Positions 1 through 8,758 of a stretch of 64,000 nt of DNA are shown piece by piece. Source of the stretch: Pseudobdellovibrionaceae bacterium (GTDB lineage: Bacteria; Bdellovibrionota; Bdellovibrionia; Bdellovibrionales; Bdellovibrionaceae); assembly GCA_016719575.1 (NCBI GenBank), contig JADJYV010000013.1, forward strand, positions 372,001-436,000, read 5' to 3'. Numbering within the stretch: position 1 is the first letter of the stretch; every line of letters starts with the position of its first letter. The notes below the pieces were generated by a model. The model was given only the letters and a program-made list of their open reading frames with translations. It made no database searches and was not told the origin of the DNA. The translations under genes and the position numbers were made by a program.

Positions 1-2
1 CT

Positions 3-2354
3 TTGATTGATAAGACTTTCCGTCTTGCCGGTGCAAAGGCAACTTGTATTTTAGCTGATAAAATTATGGAGTTGGGTTTCAAATATTCAACGGCTGCGGG
101 TATGTCAATTTGTATCGACGACATGGTAATTCCAGCCGCAAAAAAGACCCTAATTTCCGAAGCAGAGAAGTATGTTCAAGAAATTCAGCAACAATACGAT
201 GAAGGTTTGATTACAGATGGAGAGCGCTACAATAAAGTAGTGGATATCTGGGCTCAAACCGCAGACCGTGTTGCTAAAGAGGGCATGAATGCTATTGAAA
301 AACAAAAATTTGTTATAGATGGTAAAGAAACAGTTGGGCCCTCTTTCAATCCTATATTCATCATGGCCGACTCGGGAGCGCGGGGTTCTGCGAATCAAAT
401 TCGTCAGCTGGGTGGTATGCGTGGATTGATGGCAAAACCTTCTGGCGAGATCATCGAAACTCCAATTACAGCAAACTTCCGAGAGGGGTTGACTGTAATT
501 CAGTACTTCATTTCAACCCACGGTGCGCGAAAAGGTTTGGCAGATACGGCATTAAAGACAGCCAACTCTGGTTACTTAACTAGACGTTTGGTTGATGTTG
601 CTCAAGACGTTGTAGTCAGCGAAACTGATTGTGGAACGACGGATGGCTTAGAGGTAACTCCTCTTTATGAAGCTGGTGAAATCATTCAACCAATTGGGGA
701 TCGACTTCTTGGCAGAACGGCATTAAAAGACATTTTGGATCCTTATACAAATAAGGTTGTTGTCCCAGCTAATCATGAATTTACTGAGTCAGATGTTAAG
801 AAGATAGAAGAGCTTGGAATTGACAAAGTAGCGATTCGATCAGCATTAACATGTCAGTCAAACCGCGGAGTTTGTATCCGTTGTTATGGTCGCGATCTAG
901 CTCGTGGCGCCACTGTTAATATGGGAGAGACAGTTGGTATCATCGCCGCTCAGTCTATCGGTGAGCCCGGTACTCAGTTGACGATGAGAACCTTCCATTT
1001 GGGTGGTGCGGCTTCCCGATCTGTAGAACAGTCTGTTCATACTTCTCGGTACGATGGTGTTCTCAAGTTAACGAATGTTCACGCTGTATCTAATCGTCAA
1101 GGTAAGCTTACCGTTATGAATCGTAATGGTGAGGCTCTTGTCATCGACGAAACTGGTCGTGAGCGTGAGCGATTTAAACTTGTTTATGGAGCTGTTCTTA
1201 ACTTCAAAGAAGGAGAAAAGGTTGTTAAAGGCGCAACCGTAGCAGAGTGGGATCCGTATTCGAATCCCATTATTGCGGAGTTGTCTGGTAAGATTGCCTA
1301 TCAGGATATTGAAGAAGGCGCGACCATGACAGAGCAAGTTGATGCTGTAACTGGTTTTGCAACGAAAGTTATCACTGAGAGTAAATCGTCTGATGTGAAA
1401 CCGACAGTATTCTTAACTGACGCAAATACGAAGCCATTAACGTTGCCTGGTCGTGATATACCTGCTCGTTATTTGATTCCTGTAGGCGCGCAGCTTTTGG
1501 TTGCTGATGGACAAGAGGTTCACTCTGGGGATGTGGTCGCCAAAATGCATCGTGAGGCATCAAAGACTAAGGACATCACGGGTGGTCTTCCGCGCGTAGC
1601 AGAGCTTTTTGAGGCTCGTAAGCCCAAAGAGGCGGCCATCATTTCAGAGATTGATGGTTATGTGACCTTTGGTAAGGACGTTAAAGGAAAGCAACGTGTA
1701 ATCGTTACTCCTGAAGTTGGCGAACAAAAAGAATATCTCATTCCTAAAGGAAAGCACGTTGCTGTTCGTGAGGGTGAGTATGTAAGGGCTGGCGAGGCTC
1801 TTATGGATGGTCCGACGAATCCACATGATATCTTGGCAGTACTTGGTGAAAAAGCTTTGTCCGCGTACCTTGTTAATGAAATTCAAGAAGTGTACAGACT
1901 TCAAGGTGTGGGCATCAATGACAAACACATTGAAGTGATTGTTCGCCAGATGCTGCGCAAGGTAGAAGTTCGTGATCCGGGCGACACTCGATTCTTGGCT
2001 GGTGAGCAGGTTGAAAAATATGCTTATGACGAAGAAAACAAGCGTTTAAACGCTGAAGGTGGGCAGCAGGCAACGAGTGCTCCGCTTTTACTGGGTATCA
2101 CGAAGGTTTCTCTTAGCACGGACAGCTGGATTTCAGCTGCCTCGTTCCAAGAGACTACTAAGGTGCTTACTGAGGCTGCTATAAACTCCAGAACGGATCA
2201 TCTCCGTGGGCTTAAGGAAAATATCATCATGGGTCGTTTGATTCCTGCTGGTACGGGTCTTACTTCATACAAACGATGGAAAGTCGTTGTTAAAGAAGAT
2301 GAAGATGTTCCTTTTGTGTCTTTACCTGGTATGTCGGCGACAGTTGCTCCTTAG
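3..2354 (+). CDS. rpoC: RNA polymerase beta' subunit, C-terminal part (5' end outside window)
   Basis: This is the C-terminal 783 residues of the beta' subunit of RNA polymerase, the catalytic core of transcription. The start lies off the left edge. The bridge-helix/trigger-loop region is visible at residues ~123-205 (ADSGARGSANQIRQLGGMRG, then STHGARKGLADTALKTANSG). The second zinc site follows, with one Cys in ETDCGTTDG and three in CQSNRGVCIRCYG. The sequence AAQSIGEPGTQLTMRTFHLGG is typical of beta'. The end (GRLIPAGTG) is the usual C-terminus. It lies upstream of rpsL in the common rpoBC-str order. Identification is certain; only the missing N-terminus limits the call. Confidence 0.98.
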   Translation: MIDKTFRLAGAKATCILADKIMELGFKYSTAAGMSICIDDMVIPAAKKTLISEAEKYVQEIQQQYDEGLITDGERYNKVVDIWAQTADRVAKEGMNAIEKQKFVIDGKETVGPSFNPIFIMADSGARGSANQIRQLGGMRGLMAKPSGEIIETPITANFREGLTVIQYFISTHGARKGLADTALKTANSGYLTRRLVDVAQDVVVSETDCGTTDGLEVTPLYEAGEIIQPIGDRLLGRTALKDILDPYTNKVVVPANHEFTESDVKKIEELGIDKVAIRSALTCQSNRGVCIRCYGRDLARGATVNMGETVGIIAAQSIGEPGTQLTMRTFHLGGAASRSVEQSVHTSRYDGVLKLTNVHAVSNRQGKLTVMNRNGEALVIDETGRERERFKLVYGAVLNFKEGEKVVKGATVAEWDPYSNPIIAELSGKIAYQDIEEGATMTEQVDAVTGFATKVITESKSSDVKPTVFLTDANTKPLTLPGRDIPARYLIPVGAQLLVADGQEVHSGDVVAKMHREASKTKDITGGLPRVAELFEARKPKEAAIISEIDGYVTFGKDVKGKQRVIVTPEVGEQKEYLIPKGKHVAVREGEYVRAGEALMDGPTNPHDILAVLGEKALSAYLVNEIQEVYRLQGVGINDKHIEVIVRQMLRKVEVRDPGDTRFLAGEQVEKYAYDEENKRLNAEGGQQATSAPLLLGITKVSLSTDSWISAASFQETTKVLTEAAINSRTDHLRGLKENIIMGRLIPAGTGLTSYKRWKVVVKEDEDVPFVSLPGMSATVAP

Positions 2355-2377
2355 GGAGATTGTAATTATTTAAGGGT

Positions 2378-2400
2378 CTGGGGGATAATTAATCCCCCGG
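2378..2400 (+). terminator. hairpin after rpoC, possible terminator
   Basis: A 7-bp perfect stem (GGGGGAT / ATCCCCC) with a 5-base loop, extended by a G-U and a C-G pair, lies 24 bases after the rpoC stop. It is not followed by a T run, so it may be a weak or factor-assisted terminator, or an mRNA-end stabiliser. A promoter follows 25 bases later, which fits separate transcription of the str genes. Confidence 0.5.
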
Positions 2401-2424
2401 TGTACAAAATTTATAAACTAGGGC

Positions 2425-2453
2425 TTGACCCGCCAAAGAACGAGGGTTAGGTT
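2425..2453 (+). promoter_or_regulatory. predicted sigma70-type promoter for rpsL-rpsG-fusA
   Basis: TTGACC (2425-2430) and TAGGTT (2448-2453) are separated by exactly 17 bases, 45 bases upstream of the rpsL start. The -35 box is near consensus and the -10 box is moderate. The position between the rpoC hairpin and rpsL supports a functional promoter. No experimental evidence is available. Confidence 0.6.
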
Positions 2454-2497
2454 CCTGCATCCATAATATCTGGAATAATTGTTATAAGGGGTTTGAA

Positions 2498-2872
2498 GTG
2501 CCTACAATTAATCAGCTCATAAAAAGTGAGCGTATCGTTCAAAAGAACCAAACTAAGTCACCAGCTTTGACTTCATGTCCTCAGCGTCGCGGTGTTTGCA
2601 CTCGTGTTTACACGACGACTCCTAAGAAGCCAAACTCAGCATTGAGAAAAGTAGCCCGTGTTCGTTTATCAAACGGATACGAGGTAACGTCGTATATTCC
2701 TGGCATTGGTCACAACCTTCAGGAGCATAGCGTTGTTCTTATTCGAGGTGGTCGTGTAAAGGATTTGCCTGGAGTTCGATATCATATCATTCGTGGTGTG
2801 TTGGATCTTCAAGGCGTAAATGGTCGCCTTCGTGGCCGCTCAAAATATGGTACTAAGAGACCTAAGAAATAG
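2498..2872 (+). CDS. rpsL: 30S ribosomal protein S12
   Basis: S12 lines the decoding centre of the small subunit. The 124-residue protein has the full conserved core: TTTPKKPNSALRK with Lys43-Lys44, and GGRVKDLPGVRYH with Lys88-Asp89, the classical sites where streptomycin-resistance changes arise. All are of wild-type form here. The GTG start at 2498 gives the standard N-terminus (MPTINQLI) and follows an AAGGGG Shine-Dalgarno sequence. It is the first gene of the str transcript, with rpsG 18 bases downstream. Confidence 0.98.
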   Translation: MPTINQLIKSERIVQKNQTKSPALTSCPQRRGVCTRVYTTTPKKPNSALRKVARVRLSNGYEVTSYIPGIGHNLQEHSVVLIRGGRVKDLPGVRYHIIRGVLDLQGVNGRLRGRSKYGTKRPKK

Positions 2873-2890
2873 TTGAAGAGGATATAGAAA

Positions 2891-3364
2891 ATGTCACGCC
2901 GTAAAAAGACTTTTAAAAGAGAAATTATTCCAGATCCAGTTCACAAAGACCTAGTTATTGCGAAATTTGTGAACAAGATGATGTATCAAGGAAAAAAAGG
3001 TATTGCGCAGAAGCTTTTTTATGGAGCTCTTGATGAGCTCAATGGAAAGGTTCCAAATGAGGAGCCTGTTTCAATTCTTAAAAAGGCTCTTGAGAATGTT
3101 AAGCCGTCTATCGAAGTGCGTTCTCGTCGCGTAGGTGGAGCTACATACCAAGTTCCTGTGGATGTTCGTCCGTCACGCCGTCTTGCTTTGGCAATGAGAT
3201 GGTTGATAGCTTATTCGCGCGAGCGTGGAGAAAAAGATTATTCAAAACGTCTGGCTGGTGAGCTATTAGATGCTTACAACAATAGAGGAAACTCTATTAA
3301 AAAGAAGGACGATGTTCACAGAATGGCTGAAGCAAACAAGGCATTCTCTCACTACAATTGGTAA
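2891..3364 (+). CDS. rpsG: 30S ribosomal protein S7
   Basis: S7 binds the 3' major domain of 16S rRNA and starts assembly of the head of the small subunit. The 157-residue length and sequence (MSRRKKTFKREIIPDPVHKD at the start, GGATYQVPVDVRPSRRLALA in the middle, HRMAEANKAFSHYNW at the end) are typical. The ATG follows an AAGAGGA ribosome-binding site. It lies between rpsL and fusA, as in the str operon. Confidence 0.98.
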   Translation: MSRRKKTFKREIIPDPVHKDLVIAKFVNKMMYQGKKGIAQKLFYGALDELNGKVPNEEPVSILKKALENVKPSIEVRSRRVGGATYQVPVDVRPSRRLALAMRWLIAYSRERGEKDYSKRLAGELLDAYNNRGNSIKKKDDVHRMAEANKAFSHYNW

Positions 3365-3373
3365 TTTTCTCTG

Positions 3374-5479
3374 ATGTCAGCGAAAGATCCAAAAATTGTA
3401 GCTGATCTAAAATACACTCGCAACATCGGCATCATGGCGCACATCGATGCCGGTAAGACCACAACCACTGAACGCATTCTGTATTACACTGGTAAGAGTC
3501 ACAAAATTGGGGAAGTCCATGATGGCGATGCTACTATGGATTGGATGGTTCAGGAGCAAGAACGTGGAATTACGATCACGTCTGCTGCGACAATGTGTTT
3601 TTGGAAAGACCATAGAATAAATATAATAGACACCCCTGGCCATGTTGATTTCACAATCGAAGTTGAGCGTTCGCTGCGAGTTCTTGATGGTGCAGTAACT
3701 GTCTTTGATGGAGTGAATGGCGTAGAGCCTCAATCGGAAACCGTTTGGCGGCAAGCAGACAAACATCACGTACCTCGGATTTGTTTTATCAATAAAATGG
3801 ATCGCGTTGGCGCAGACTTTGTTATGAGTTTGAATTCTATAAAAGAGAGATTGAATGGCAATCCAATTGCTGTTCAAGTTCCTGTGGGAATTGAAGACTC
3901 CTTTAGGGGGGTTGTCGATCTTTTAGAAAATAAAGCATATATTTGGGAAACTGGCGGCAAGGACGAGACATTTAAAATTATTGACGTTCCTAGCGACATG
4001 AAGGCTGAGGTTGATAAGTACCGCATAGAAGTTATAGAAAAAATCGTCGAGTTTGATGATGTGTTAATGGAAAAATACTTAAATGGTGAAGAAGTTTCTG
4101 TTATCGAGTTAAAGGCTGCCTTAAGAAAAGGAACCTTGTCGCTAAAGGCTGTTCCTACATTTTGTGGGGCTGCCTTTAAGAACAAAGGTATTCAGCCTTT
4201 ATTGGACGGAGTCATTGAATATCTCCCATCGCCATTAGACGTTCCACCAATAGAGGGGCTAGACCCTGAACGACCAGAAAAAATCATCATTTGCAAGACC
4301 GACTTTGACGCTCATGTGGCAGCCCTCGCTTTTAAAATCGCAAATGACCCGTTTGCGGGGACCTTGACGTACATTCGAGTCTACTCTGGTGAGGTTCGAG
4401 TTGGAGATCAGTTGTTTAATCCACGATCTGAAAAGAAAGAACGTATTCAAAAACTTGTAAAGTTACATGCGAACTCTCGAGAAGAGATTCAATCCTTGAA
4501 GGCTGGCGATATTGGAGCGGTGATTGGGTTGAAGTTCACTGGAACAGGCGATACTCTTTGTGAGTCTTCTCATCCAGTTGTCTTAGAGTCTATTACTTCG
4601 CCAGAGCCTGTTATTGCAGTGGCAATTGAGGCCAAATCCTCTGCGGATCAAGAGAAAATGTTACAAGGGTTGGCAAAGCTTGAAAAGGAAGACCCGTCTT
4701 GTCGACTGAAGACGGACCCGGAAACCGGACAGATTCTTTTGTCAGGTATGGGCGAGCTTCATTTAGAAATTTTGGTGGACCGTCTTCTTCGTGAGTATAA
4801 AGTTCAAGCTAATGTTGGTAAACCGCAAGTCTCCTATAGAGAAACTATTACATCATCCACAACAATTGATTATGTTTACGAGCGGCATTTGGGTGGTGAA
4901 GAGCATTTTGCAAAAATACAGTTGAGAGTTGAAAACATTCCACTGTCTGAAGGTGTGCAGTTTGTAACTAAGGTGACGCCTACGTCTTTGATTCAGCCTG
5001 GCTATATAAAGGCGGTCGAGAATGGATTTAGAGAGTCAGCTGAGGTGGGCCCCCTTGCTAGTTATTCTATGATTGGTGTTCGGGGGACTCTAAATTCAGT
5101 GGAAGTTCGTCAGGAGTCATCAAACGAGATAGCATTCAAGGCGGCGGCTTCTTTGGCCTTCAGGGAGGCTGTCAAGAAAGTAACTACTGAGCTACTTGAG
5201 CCAATTTTTAAGTTGGAAGTAACTTGTCCTGATGAATTTGTTGGAAATATAGTAGGGGATTTGAATTCGCGCCGCGGCAAGATAATTTCAATGAATGTGA
5301 AGCCAGGAGGCGGGCAGCTTATTTGGGCTGAGGCTCCTCTTGCAAATCTTTTTGGTTACGCAACTGACATTAGAAGTCTAAGCCAGGGGCGAGCTACCTT
5401 CAGTATGGAGTTTTTGGATTATGCTGCAACTCCCCCAAAGATAAAAGCTGAAATTTTGACAAAGCTCGGTCGATTTTAA
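3374..5479 (+). CDS. fusA: translation elongation factor G
   Basis: EF-G is the GTPase that drives ribosomal translocation and, with RRF, subunit recycling. GTP-binding motifs are visible: G1 AHIDAGKT (residues 22-29), switch II DTPGHVDF and NKMD. The 701-residue length is standard and domains II-V are intact, including YSMIGVRGTLNSVEVRQESS in domain IV. It starts 9 bases after rpsG with almost no Shine-Dalgarno sequence (ATTTTCTCTG before ATG), so it may depend on coupling to rpsG. tuf, which often follows fusA, is absent; the next gene is rpsJ after 209 bases. Confidence 0.98.
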   Translation: MSAKDPKIVADLKYTRNIGIMAHIDAGKTTTTERILYYTGKSHKIGEVHDGDATMDWMVQEQERGITITSAATMCFWKDHRINIIDTPGHVDFTIEVERSLRVLDGAVTVFDGVNGVEPQSETVWRQADKHHVPRICFINKMDRVGADFVMSLNSIKERLNGNPIAVQVPVGIEDSFRGVVDLLENKAYIWETGGKDETFKIIDVPSDMKAEVDKYRIEVIEKIVEFDDVLMEKYLNGEEVSVIELKAALRKGTLSLKAVPTFCGAAFKNKGIQPLLDGVIEYLPSPLDVPPIEGLDPERPEKIIICKTDFDAHVAALAFKIANDPFAGTLTYIRVYSGEVRVGDQLFNPRSEKKERIQKLVKLHANSREEIQSLKAGDIGAVIGLKFTGTGDTLCESSHPVVLESITSPEPVIAVAIEAKSSADQEKMLQGLAKLEKEDPSCRLKTDPETGQILLSGMGELHLEILVDRLLREYKVQANVGKPQVSYRETITSSTTIDYVYERHLGGEEHFAKIQLRVENIPLSEGVQFVTKVTPTSLIQPGYIKAVENGFRESAEVGPLASYSMIGVRGTLNSVEVRQESSNEIAFKAAASLAFREAVKKVTTELLEPIFKLEVTCPDEFVGNIVGDLNSRRGKIISMNVKPGGGQLIWAEAPLANLFGYATDIRSLSQGRATFSMEFLDYAATPPKIKAEILTKLGRF

Positions 5480-5501
5480 TCAATTTTTTTTCTATTTATC
5501 T

Positions 5502-5531
5502 TTGACATTCGAATTGCTATCGGTGCATACT
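5502..5531 (+). promoter_or_regulatory. predicted promoter of the S10-spc-alpha cluster
   Basis: A perfect TTGACA (5502-5507) and CATACT (5526-5531) are spaced by 18 bases, about 158 bases upstream of rpsJ. It is the best promoter match between fusA and rpsJ and would transcribe the long leader that follows. This is a prediction from sequence only. Confidence 0.65.
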
Positions 5532-5541
5532 CGCGCACTTG

Positions 5542-5636
5542 AAACACCTAAGTTTACAAAAAACTCTCTGAATTAGGGTATTTCCAGGGCCGCAAGGGCC
5601 CATCCAGAGGCGGTTTTCGATGGAGCAAAGGTGTTT
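5542..5636 (+). promoter_or_regulatory. structured 5' leader upstream of rpsJ
   Basis: The untranslated leader between the promoter and rpsJ can fold as nested stems. An outer stem pairs AAACACCT (5542-5549) with AGGTGTTT (5629-5636). A middle stem pairs CTCTG (5566-5570) with CAGAG (5605-5609). An inner hairpin pairs GGGCC (5587-5591) with GGCCC (5597-5601). In gamma-proteobacteria the S10 leader binds L4 to repress the operon. This leader has no obvious sequence match to that one, and a similar role is only inferred. Confidence 0.5.
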
Positions 5637-5688
5637 AGGTCAGATTTTACTAGTATTTATGATACTTTAACAAAAAGAAGAGTGTCCT

Positions 5689-6006
5689 ATGCAAAGTCAG
5701 AAAATCAGAATTAGGTTGAAGGCGTTTGACCACAAACTTTTAGACCAATCTACGAAAGAAATTGTAGAGACGGCACGCCGTACGGGCGCTAAAGTTGCTG
5801 GACCAATACCCTTGCCAACTCGTATCAATCGTTATACAGTTTTGCGCTCTCCTCACGTTGACAAAAAATCGCGTGAGCAGTTTGAAGTCCGTACGCACAA
5901 GCGCATGCTGGATATTTTAGAACCAACTCAGCAGACTGTCGATCAGCTCATGAAACTCGACCTCTCGGCTGGCGTAGATGTTGAAATTAAACTGTCAGCG
6001 GTCTGA
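5689..6006 (+). CDS. rpsJ: 30S ribosomal protein S10
   Basis: S10 (NusE) is a small-subunit head protein that also takes part in NusB-dependent antitermination. The 105-residue protein carries IRIRLKAFDHKLLDQS, GPIPLPTRINRYTVLRSPHV and KKSREQFEVRTHKR, all diagnostic. It is the first gene of the S10 operon, after a 209-base gap that holds a promoter and a structured leader. An AGAAGAG ribosome-binding site precedes the ATG. Confidence 0.98.
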   Translation: MQSQKIRIRLKAFDHKLLDQSTKEIVETARRTGAKVAGPIPLPTRINRYTVLRSPHVDKKSREQFEVRTHKRMLDILEPTQQTVDQLMKLDLSAGVDVEIKLSAV

Positions 6007-6018
6007 TAGGAGTAAGTC

Positions 6019-6708
6019 GTGAGCGAAGTTACAAACAATGGTGCTGATACACCAACAGAAAATTCAGTCTCTGGGCAAGCGTTGAAGCTCAATGGGCTCT
6101 TTGCGTTCAAAGAGGGTATGTCTACAGTTTATAATGAACAAGGTGAAGCTGTTCCTGTGACAGTTCTTCGTTATGAGCCTTGGGTTATTTCCCAAATCAA
6201 AACGAATGACAAAGATGGGTACGAAGCGGTTCAGGTTGCATGTCAGCCTAAAAAATCTAAAAACTCTAATTTGTCTGAAAAAGGGCATTTGGCGAAAGCT
6301 GGATTTGAGAATGGCGCTCAGTATGTCAAGGAGATGCGTCAAGCTCTTCCTGAGGGGGCGTCTCTTGGGTCTCAAGTCTCAATTGAGAGTCTTGCGAAAG
6401 GTGATTTTGTTAAAATCACCTCTAAATCAAAAGGAAAAGGTTTTGCTGGCTCTGTGAAGCGCTGGGGTTTTGCGGGTGGTCCTGCGAGTCACGGTTCTCA
6501 CTTTCATCGTCGTCCAGGTTCGTCTGGTAACAGAACGTGGCCAGGTCGTGTGATGCCCGGCAAGAAATTCCCAGGTCAACTTGGTAATGAGACGGTTACT
6601 GTAAGAAATGTAGAGGTCGTTGAGATTAATACAGCAGAAAACGTTCTTTTAGTAAAAGGCCCTGTTCCTGGCGCCAGAAACACTTTAGTCAAATTGGTGA
6701 GAGAATAG
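6019..6708 (+). CDS. rplC: 50S ribosomal protein L3
   Basis: L3 is an early-assembly large-subunit protein whose loop reaches the peptidyl-transferase centre. The diagnostic loop is HGSHFHRRPGSSGNRTWPGR near residues 155-180, followed by MPGKKFPGQLG. The N-terminus has about 20 extra polar residues before LNGLFAFKEGMS, where the conserved fold begins. The GTG start is supported by an AGGAG sequence 6 bases upstream. rplD follows 2 bases after the stop. Confidence 0.96.
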   Translation: MSEVTNNGADTPTENSVSGQALKLNGLFAFKEGMSTVYNEQGEAVPVTVLRYEPWVISQIKTNDKDGYEAVQVACQPKKSKNSNLSEKGHLAKAGFENGAQYVKEMRQALPEGASLGSQVSIESLAKGDFVKITSKSKGKGFAGSVKRWGFAGGPASHGSHFHRRPGSSGNRTWPGRVMPGKKFPGQLGNETVTVRNVEVVEINTAENVLLVKGPVPGARNTLVKLVRE

Positions 6709-6710
6709 TT

Positions 6711-7343
6711 ATGGCAGTAGTTAGCGTTCTTAATTGGAAAAAAGAAAAAGTAGGCCAAGTTGATTTGGCTGCGGCTGTTTTTGAAGCTCCTGTTAAAAAG
6801 GAAATTCTTCACAACGTAGTGCAGTGGCAATTGGCAAGTCGTCGTCAAGGAACTCACATGACAAAAACCAAGGGTTTGGTCAGTGGGGGCGGTAAAAAGC
6901 CGTTCAAGCAAAAGGGCACGGGTAATGCGCGTCAAGGTTCGACTAGATCTCCGCTGATGCCTGGAGGAGGAACCATGTTTGGTCCTCAGCCGCGAAGTTA
7001 CGCGTATGTGCTTCCAAAAAAAGTGCGCCGCCTGGGGTTGAGCATGGCTCTTTCTCATCTTCATAGCGAGGGAAAGCTTTTTGTTGTTGATAGCATGACT
7101 TCTGAGGGTAAGACGAATGAGCTTCAGAAGAGATTAAAATCATTTGGATTGAATAAGGCCCTTTTGATCGACGCAAATGTCGATGAGATGTTTAGTCGTG
7201 CGAGCAGAAATTTGGAGTCTTTTAAGTATTTCCCGGTCGAAGGTATGAATGTTTTTGACCTACTAAAATATGACGCCGCCGTGATCACCAAAGATTCTGT
7301 AGCGAAAATTATCGACAGATGTTCATTGGAGAAGACGCGATGA
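6711..7343 (+). CDS. rplD: 50S ribosomal protein L4
   Basis: L4 lines the nascent-peptide exit tunnel and, in some bacteria, represses its own S10 operon. The tunnel loop is visible (SGGGKKPFKQKGTGNARQGS, residues ~58-77, followed by TRSPLMPGGG). The length is 210 residues. The stop overlaps the rplW start by 4 bases (ATGA), implying translational coupling. Its presence here makes the unusual rpsJ leader worth testing as an L4 target. Confidence 0.97.
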   Translation: MAVVSVLNWKKEKVGQVDLAAAVFEAPVKKEILHNVVQWQLASRRQGTHMTKTKGLVSGGGKKPFKQKGTGNARQGSTRSPLMPGGGTMFGPQPRSYAYVLPKKVRRLGLSMALSHLHSEGKLFVVDSMTSEGKTNELQKRLKSFGLNKALLIDANVDEMFSRASRNLESFKYFPVEGMNVFDLLKYDAAVITKDSVAKIIDRCSLEKTR

Positions 7344-7618
7344 AACACATTATAAAAGCACCTCTGATTACTGAGAAGAACACTTATCATAATGCAGCTG
7401 GAGTATATGTATTTGAAGTAGAAATGAAATCTACAAAAATGGACATCAAGACAGCGGTAGAGAAAAATTTTAAAGTCAAAGTTGACAGTGTCAGGACGAG
7501 TCTCTGTAGGGGTCGTTCAAAAAATACTAAATTTGGCGCAACGAAGGTTGCTCATTGGAAAAAGGCTTATGTGAAGCTTCAGTCCGGTGAGAAAATAGCG
7601 CTCTTTGAGGGAGTATAG
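7340..7618 (+). CDS. rplW: 50S ribosomal protein L23
   Basis: L23 sits at the tunnel exit and docks trigger factor and SRP. The ATG at 7340 (ATGA overlap with the rplD stop) gives MKHIIKAPLITEKNTYHN, the usual N-terminus, in a 92-residue protein. A longer reading from 7319 would add seven residues inside rplD and is less likely. The C-terminal part (GRSKNTKFGATKVAHWKKAY) fits L23. Confidence 0.96.
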   Translation: MKHIIKAPLITEKNTYHNAAGVYVFEVEMKSTKMDIKTAVEKNFKVKVDSVRTSLCRGRSKNTKFGATKVAHWKKAYVKLQSGEKIALFEGV

Positions 7619-7620
7619 AG

Positions 7621-8439
7621 ATGGGGATTAAAACATTTAGCCCACGCTCTGATGGTAGAAGGGGTATGACTGGTTTTGACTTCAAGGAGATCACGAAAAC
7701 GACTCCAGAGAAGTCACTGACAGCTCCTCTAAGTAAAAAGGCTGCACGAAATAATCATGGTCAAATAACTATGAGGCATATCGGCGGCGGTCACAAGCGT
7801 CGATATCGTTTGGTTGATTTTAAGCGAAGTAAATTAGAGGTTCCGGCGAAAGTCGTAACTATAGAGTACGATCCAAATAGAACGTGCCGTATTGCTTTAA
7901 TTTCATATGCAGATGGTGAGAAGGCTTATATTCTTGCTCCTGTTGGCATGAATGTAGGCGACACAGTATTGTCTAGTGACAAGGCCGACATTAAGCCTGG
8001 AAACTCGTTAACTTTGGCAGCTCTTCCATTGGGAACCACAATTCACAATGTTGAATTGCGTCCAGGTAAGGGTGGTCAGGTTTGTCGCGGAGCAGGTGCT
8101 AGTGCAACTCTGGCTGGAAAAGGTGAGAAGTACTGTCAAGTTCGTATGCCTTCAGGCGAATTAAAGCAGGTATTATCTGTCTGCCGAGCATCTGTTGGAC
8201 AGGTTGGAAATACCGATAACGAAAATATCTCACTTGGCAAAGCTGGGCGCTCTCGTTGGAGAGGAATTCGTCCGGGAGTAAGAGGTATGGCTATGAACCC
8301 TGTTGACCATCCGCTTGGGGGTGGTGAGGGAGTAGGAAAAGGTCATCACCCTGTAACTCCTTGGGGACAGCCGAGTAAGGGATATAAAACTAGACATAAT
8401 AAACGTACTGACTCTTCAATTGTTAAGAGACGCAAGTAG
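7621..8439 (+). CDS. rplB: 50S ribosomal protein L2
   Basis: L2 is needed for subunit joining and peptidyl-transferase activity. The 272-residue protein has RNNHGQITMRHIGGGHKRRY near the N-terminus and RGMAMNPVDHPLGGGEG near the C-terminus; the His in VDHPLGGG is the conserved residue of the active-centre loop. It starts 2 bases after rplW with an AGGGAG ribosome-binding site inside the end of rplW. Confidence 0.98.
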   Translation: MGIKTFSPRSDGRRGMTGFDFKEITKTTPEKSLTAPLSKKAARNNHGQITMRHIGGGHKRRYRLVDFKRSKLEVPAKVVTIEYDPNRTCRIALISYADGEKAYILAPVGMNVGDTVLSSDKADIKPGNSLTLAALPLGTTIHNVELRPGKGGQVCRGAGASATLAGKGEKYCQVRMPSGELKQVLSVCRASVGQVGNTDNENISLGKAGRSRWRGIRPGVRGMAMNPVDHPLGGGEGVGKGHHPVTPWGQPSKGYKTRHNKRTDSSIVKRRK

Positions 8440-8448
8440 GAGCATAAG

Positions 8449-8745
8449 GTGGCACGTTCAACAAAAAAAGGGCCGTTCATTGACGACCATTTACTTAAAA
8501 AGATCGATAATGCGATCCAAAAAAATGACAAGAAAGTTATTAAAACTTGGTCGCGTCGATCCACGATTTTGCCTGAGGCTTTGGGGCTTACATTCGCGGT
8601 TCACAATGGAAGAAAGTTCGTTCCAGTGTATGTAACGGAAAACATGATTGGTCATAAGTATGGTGAGTTTGCGCCATCTCGAACTTTCCATGGTCACGCT
8701 GAGAAGAAAGCTGCTCCGGCAGCGGCTCCAGCGGCAAAGAAATAA
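8449..8745 (+). CDS. rpsS: 30S ribosomal protein S19
   Basis: S19 lies in the head of the small subunit and pairs with S13. The 98-residue protein starts at GTG (MARSTKKGPFIDDHLLKKI) after a TAGGAG site and contains WSRRSTILPEALGLTFAVHN and GEFAPSRTFHGH. The C-terminal tail is unusually rich in Ala, Pro and Lys (AEKKAAPAAAPAAKK), a disordered extension beyond the normal end. Confidence 0.97.
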   Translation: MARSTKKGPFIDDHLLKKIDNAIQKNDKKVIKTWSRRSTILPEALGLTFAVHNGRKFVPVYVTENMIGHKYGEFAPSRTFHGHAEKKAAPAAAPAAKK

Positions 8746-8758
8746 TTAAGGGTGATTT

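Noticed and set aside
5480..5688. Possible tuf remnant between fusA and rpsJ
   Set aside because: No EF-Tu motif in any frame; the gap is promoter plus leader.
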